From Halictus rubicundus (lineage: Eukaryota > Arthropoda > Insecta > Hymenoptera > Halictidae), in assembly GCF_050948215.1 (NCBI RefSeq), contig NC_135158.1, positions 9,843,822-9,907,821 on the forward strand: 64,000 nt of DNA, written 5' to 3'. Position numbers and translations under genes: made by a program. Shown one piece after another: positions 59,265 through 64,000 of this stretch. The stretch's first letter is position 1; each line of letters begins with the position of its first letter. The notes under the pieces are model-generated. The model was not told the origin of the DNA. It did no database searches and was given only the letters and a program-made list of their open reading frames with translations.

Positions 59265-60870
59265 CAGTGGCTCACGAAAGTATTCGAACGCTTACGTTTA
59301 CAAATTTTAATGAATAAAATAAGATGTACTAAACTAATCTGTATAGAACAATTTGGTATCTGCAGTAAGGGGGAAGCCTCAAGATTATGTCAGTAAAATT
59401 TGGAAAGAATTCAACAGCGTAGGCAGAAGTTATGATATATTTATTAGAAACAAGCGTAATAAGTAACTCACAAAATTATTCGAACGCTGTAACGCTGTTG
59501 ATGTGTTTTCATCTTTCTTAGAAAGGAATGTACACATTCCTACTACATGAAAACATTGGTACGGTCAGTGGCATCGTTTCCGCAACAGCAACGTAGAACT
59601 GTGCACAGTAGTAGTTAAAATGAAGACTAAAAAGTCAGAAACACAAAAGTGTGAAAGAGAAATGATACTTCGATTGCATAAGGATGGAAAATCATATAAC
59701 GAGATTGCAGAAATGATAAACAGAAGTAAGTCTACAATACATTATATTATTAAAAAATCAAAAAATGAAGGAACAATTGCGAACAATGCTCGATCAGGTC
59801 GACGAAAGAAATTAACTGAAAGAGAACAGAAAATTATCATTCGCGAAATAAAAAAAGATCCTACTATATCCGCTTCTAAACTCACATATATAGTAGCTGA
59901 TATGTTTCATAAAGAAGTTCATCCCGAATTATGTCGACGAATTTTACGAAATAATGATTTTCATTGGCAGTGTACCACGAAAGAAGCCATATATTAATGC
60001 GGTAAATCGAAAAAAAGACTGGCCTTTGCAAAAGCATGTCTCAATAAAGATCATTTTTTCTGGGATAAAGTCATCTTTTCGGATGAGTCTAAATTTAACA
60101 TCTTTGCATCAGATGGTCAAAATTATGTTTGGAGAAAACCAAATACGGAATTGGAAATTAAAAATTTATACCAAACTCATTTAATTTACACCTAAAAAAT
60201 TAAAAAATTTACACCTAACTCATTCATTGATGGAATACTCGATAAATATAAGTATTTAAATATTTTAAGGAACAACCTTAAAGAAAATGCTCGTAAATTA
60301 GGATTATTGGAAGACCTCCATTTCCAACAAGATAACAATCCCAAGCATACTGCAGGAATTGTGAAAGAATGGATCATATATAACACACTACATATGTTAA
60401 CTACTCCATCGCAAAGTCCAGGCATAAATCCAATTGAAAAATGAGCTGAAATCGGAAAAAGATTAAATAAATATCGAATAACTTCAAAGGAGGTATTGAA
60501 ACAAATAATCATAGAAGTATGGAATTCCATTGAGTGTACTTTTACAAAATCATTGGTTTATAGTATGGAACGTCGATTGAGACACATTCTTACTGCTAAA
60601 GGTGGTCCAACAAAATATTAACATTAAATAATGTAATAATATATGCAGCGTTCGAATACTTTTGTGAGTCGCTTATTATACGTGTTTCTAATAAATATAT
60701 CACAACTTCTGCCTACGTTGTTGAATCCTTTTCAAATTTTACAGACATAATCTTGAGACTTCCTCCTTACTATAGATACCAAATTGTTCTATACGGATTA
60801 GTTTAGTACATCTTATTTTATTCATTAAAATTTGTAAACGTAAGCGTTCGAATACTTTCGTGAACCACTG
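59265..60870 (+). mobile_element. Tc1-like transposon with IR/DR termini, 1606 bp, defective
   Basis: Flanked by TA at 59263-59264 and 60871-60872. Terminal inverted repeats of about 225 bp (59265-59490 and 60645-60870) are over 90% identical. Each contains an outer and an inner direct repeat, both ending TATTCGAACGCT-like: left inner at 59463-59488, right inner at 60647-60672. This is the IR/DR arrangement known from Tc1 elements such as Sleeping Beauty and Minos. The internal transposase is broken, so the copy cannot move by its own protein. Confidence 0.93.
59620..60621 (+). pseudogene. Degenerate Tc1-type transposase
   Basis: From ATG 59620, 116 residues are intact and contain an N-terminal helix-turn-helix pair (GKSYNEIAEMINRSKSTIHY) and a GRRKKLTEREQ linker. 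Near 59970 the frame shifts, and it shifts again near 60020. The third frame then carries the first catalytic Asp (FSDESKFNIF). After about 60180 the expected GG-rich middle segment (of the VMVWG type) is missing and a short sequence is duplicated. The remaining part has QQDNNPKHTA with the second Asp and, 34 residues later, the Glu in NPIEK, so it is a D34E Tc1 type. A stop follows NPIEK. The reading ends at TAA 60619-60621. Confidence 0.93.
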
Positions 60871-63800
60871 TATAGTCTTCAATTTATTAAGCTCAGTACA
60901 GTGTTTACTCTATATACGTCCCCAATGGCTAGCCGATAAAAGTCCTGGAACTATACCTACACTGCCGCGGGGTATACCCCTTGAGGGGCCATAAACTCTG
61001 GAACTTCTCTGTCCTTTTCTCCTCGCTGATATATGTCTTTGGCTAGACCCGTGTTTTGGACATATATCGAGCAAACACTGCATGTGGCTATAGTTTCTTC
61101 CAATGAATCCGGAGAATTTTTATTTTACATAAAATTAATTTATGTTGTCAATGTTAGAAGCAAACTAGTTAGACTTAATGATTCAACGACTGGTGCGTTT
61201 GACGTTAAAGTTTCTTGATTGCCGCGTTTCGTTCGATTTCGTCAGAAAGATGAATCGAACGGCGTTATGCAGGTCTTCAGGAAGAAGTAATTGAAACACG
61301 GGTCACAGGCGGAGACGGTCGATCGAAAGTCCGTGTCAATTTGTTCGAATCGATTCCATCATTCGACTGCAATCTGATTATTCCTTCGGTAATGGAGCTA
61401 AATTAGCGCGATACCTTTTCATCGCCGCCACCGGCACGGAAAACGATTTTACCGAATCGTTAATCAACAATTAGTTCCGGGACCTGAATTAGTCATCGAA
61501 CGAGCAGAATTCGCCGATCAAGGAACGTTGGAAGCGTAATAAGTTCTGATCGATTGTGCTCTCCGTTGCGCATCAAACTTTGCAGATCGAATTAACCCTA
61601 CTTAGGGTGCGCGGGCGTGTGCAAACTGAAAGCTGCTTCGGCTCAGCATAATCGATCTTGTGATGATTTTGAGTACACTCGCACGTGCATCCGTAGAGTG
61701 ACTCTGGTTGCGGAAATTGTCTTTTTATAAGCCCGTTTTATTATTTATTTAGCGGAACGGATGGAGGATGAACGAAACGGAAGATAAAATCGCATTATGT
61801 AGGAGGCTCTCCAAAATTGAAAAGCAGATTATGCTAGAATTCAAAACAAATTAAAAAGCAACCCTGTTTAATATTCAGATAAAATAGTTTAAATTTGGTG
61901 AACAAGCAGCGAGTTTTCATATTTGGCTTAATGCAGATAATAAAATGTGATACTTAACGAACGCATAATTATACCGTGCGCGTAATCTAACGCGATAACA
62001 TGCTGTTAAGTGCTCATTTATTGGATTACAGTTTATCCTTCGGCAGCAAACATTTGTCATGAACGTTGCATATTTGTTTGTTAATAAATTTGATTAGAGA
62101 CTTTATTATCTTCTATCTCCAATAATTTTAACTGTTTCATTTTTCCTTCTTACGTAGTGTACTGTGAATTTCTGTGCTCCACAAATGTCAGGGAGAAAAA
62201 AATATTTTAAGAATTTTTATGTTGCCGTGAAAAATGTTTGAAACTTGTTTTCATAGGAAGCAGCGAAGTTATGTAAGCCCGTGCGTTATCTGATGGTGAA
62301 ATACCGAACCATTTTGATTGTGAGTTAGTGTCTGCGTGGAACGAATTCTGTTTTGCTTTTCCACTTTTTTTAATTATTGGATTTCACTATATGCGTGTTT
62401 TTTTTTTCGAGCTGCACTCTTGTTAGTTAGCGGACAACGCAAATCTTAACAATTCGTTATTTCGAAAAACATGCGAACGAATTAAATATGTATGAGACCC
62501 CGAGTATTGCGACAATGGAAACCCTACAATTACTATTATTTCAATTATATGTCTGCTTTCGTTTTTTCCATACTTTTTATTATTTTTAAACACAGAGCCG
62601 AAGAGACAAATGTTATGAATTTCAAGTCCGTTATCCTCGTGTCAGGAAAAACATAATAAATTCAAAACATTTTACGCGCTATCAATTCATATTCGTGGAG
62701 GCGCCACTTTTAACTGTTGAATAATTAAAGGTCCGAACTCGCGACTGTCACCGAGTTCTCGCCGACTTAAAAAGCCGCGAAAGGCAAGTGGAGATAGGCG
62801 AGTTAACGTTGAAGAAAGTTCCGCGAAAGATCCGCAAATAATTTGAATCAGAAGTTCGATCCGAACTCTGTTCGGGAATTCACCGTTTCCTTTCAAACTC
62901 GTTTCTGGATTGATTATACTAAAAAAAAAAAACGAATGCAAATGTCTCGAAATCGTTCTCAAGACCAGCGAAGGTTTGGCAATTCGACTCGTTTCGAGGA
63001 TCCATCGAGAGGAACGAGCCTATTGTTCCTCGGGCTGAACCATCGTGAGTCCCTGTATTGTTCAAGGCACTTGCTGCATGAAGTCCTCGTTCTTGTTGTA
63101 GTGAGACATTACTACATTATACCTCCAACATTATTATCTTAATCTAAGATACTTGTCACTCTATGAAAATTTTCTTAGATGTCGGAAGAAATTAATTTGC
63201 AGGTTTGGTATATTCTTAAATTTAATTATTTAAATACCATAGCGAACAAAAATATAAAAGTAGAGAAACTATTATAAATATCCAAAATGCAAAAGGAAAT
63301 TCTTAATATTTTTGTGGATGAGCAAAAATGCTAACGACTCTACATCTATACACAATTAATGTACATAAAATTTATAATTTAACCAATATAAAAATCTGAA
63401 TTTAATGTACTTATTTTCTCTTTAGTAACTCTGATTAACCGGAGACGATAAATCAATATTTTCAAATTTTTTTAGTCTCGCTGCTCCTTCAAATTGCACG
63501 CACTCATTTTTCATTATAAACGTACGGAATCCGTAGTATAGTGATGCGTGTTTCGCAGTTCTTGTTAGCGATAGTATGACGCAAACAATTCGGAAATACT
63601 GCAACATCGAGCCACGAAACGAAGTGGCGAAATATCGATTTTAGTCTGGCCATTGATTAAATCGGAACGCCAGGCGATTTTAATAAAATGATAACGCCTA
63701 TTCAACAGATGGATTTGGTGTTCGCGGATGTGTTACGGATAATAAAGTTTCATCGTCGTGTCCACGTGACAGTAAAACCCGTCGCACGAAAAGTGTTGCA

Positions 63801-64000
63801 AGCGAGGGCCAGCACTTTTTGAAACCGGATATACCGAAAACTGCTGCGACCATTCGCACGACTTTAATTCAGGCCAGCCATTAAAAGGATATCAAATATC
63901 CGATACGGTTCCCACTTCATCGTAAACCAATTTCCGATGATTTGTCTTTCAGTCACACGACGTCAGAAAGAAAAGTACTCGTGTGTAAATAGAATTTCCT

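Larger units (their letters stand above)
51502..64000 (+). other. Probable first intron of the Tusp/TULP4-like gene
   Basis: No coding exon of this or another host gene is recognised in 12.5 kb. It contains (GT)n at 51650-51672, an AT-rich cluster of TAATTA/TTAATC motifs at 53191-53230, a 24-bp tandem repeat at 53506-53577, a CpG-rich block at about 54550-55100, (CCCCT)n at 57263-57289, several copies of the dispersed core repeat between 54512 and 58483, and a Tc1-like element at 59265-60870. From 60871 to 64000 I see nothing identifiable. Confidence 0.45.

Noticed and set aside
1..64000. tRNA, rRNA and CRISPR arrays
   Set aside because: No A-box/B-box pair, rRNA segment or regularly spaced direct repeats with unique spacers was found by eye; a tRNAscan or Rfam search would be decisive.

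Overview
This window is nuclear DNA from an insect, most likely a hymenopteran and possibly a bee. The genes have many introns with GT-AG junctions, the proteins match insect families, and the non-coding DNA is full of microsatellites, TTAA- and TA-flanked miniature transposons and one decayed Tc1-like transposon. The order is inferred from general character, because no species-specific marker was found. No bacterial, viral or organellar sequence was seen, nor any rRNA, tRNA or CRISPR array.

Layout. (1) 1291-4919 (+): 3' part of a RING-H2 E3 ubiquitin ligase of the RNF38/RNF44 family (fly murashka), eight visible coding exons, start not seen. (2) 4920-23249: about 18 kb with no convincing gene. 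It holds a probable long 3'UTR, purine-rich and CpG-rich blocks, many microsatellites, a 10-bp tandem array and several TTAA-flanked MITEs. (3) 27341-23250 (-): a complete eight-exon gene for the golgin-like coiled-coil protein CCDC186 (golgin-104/CCCP-1). (4) 27342-29179: a gap between divergent genes with a retroelement-like 3' end, a 124-bp tandem repeat and a CpG-rich block that is the likely malic enzyme promoter. (5) 29180-40764 (+): malic enzyme. Eight core exons at 36555-40764 are near certain. A short first exon at 29180-29205, 7.3 kb upstream, would supply a presequence-like N-terminus. (6) 40765-46240: malic enzyme 3'UTR and intergenic DNA. (7) 47290-46241 (-): complete four-exon RWDD1. 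(8) 47291-51405: intergenic DNA with a long (GA)n tract, a 693-bp foldback MITE and a GC-rich 5' region. (9) 51406-51501 (+): first coding exon of a TULP4/Tusp-like tubby protein. The rest of the window is probably its first intron, which carries a 1.6-kb defective Tc1 element with IR/DR ends.

The genes do not form one pathway. They cover ubiquitin ligation, Golgi/dense-core vesicle traffic, NADPH/pyruvate metabolism, translation-linked DRG2/GCN1 biology and a tubby/WD40 adaptor. I see no convincing new system. The observations most worth a second look are an 84-nt frame-preserving intron in CCDC186 with a weak donor, the distant first exon of malic enzyme, a dispersed GCATAAAGATCCGCAGTC repeat present in at least a dozen copies, two MITEs sharing one TTAA, a 10-bp periodic array, and the IR/DR Tc1 copy.
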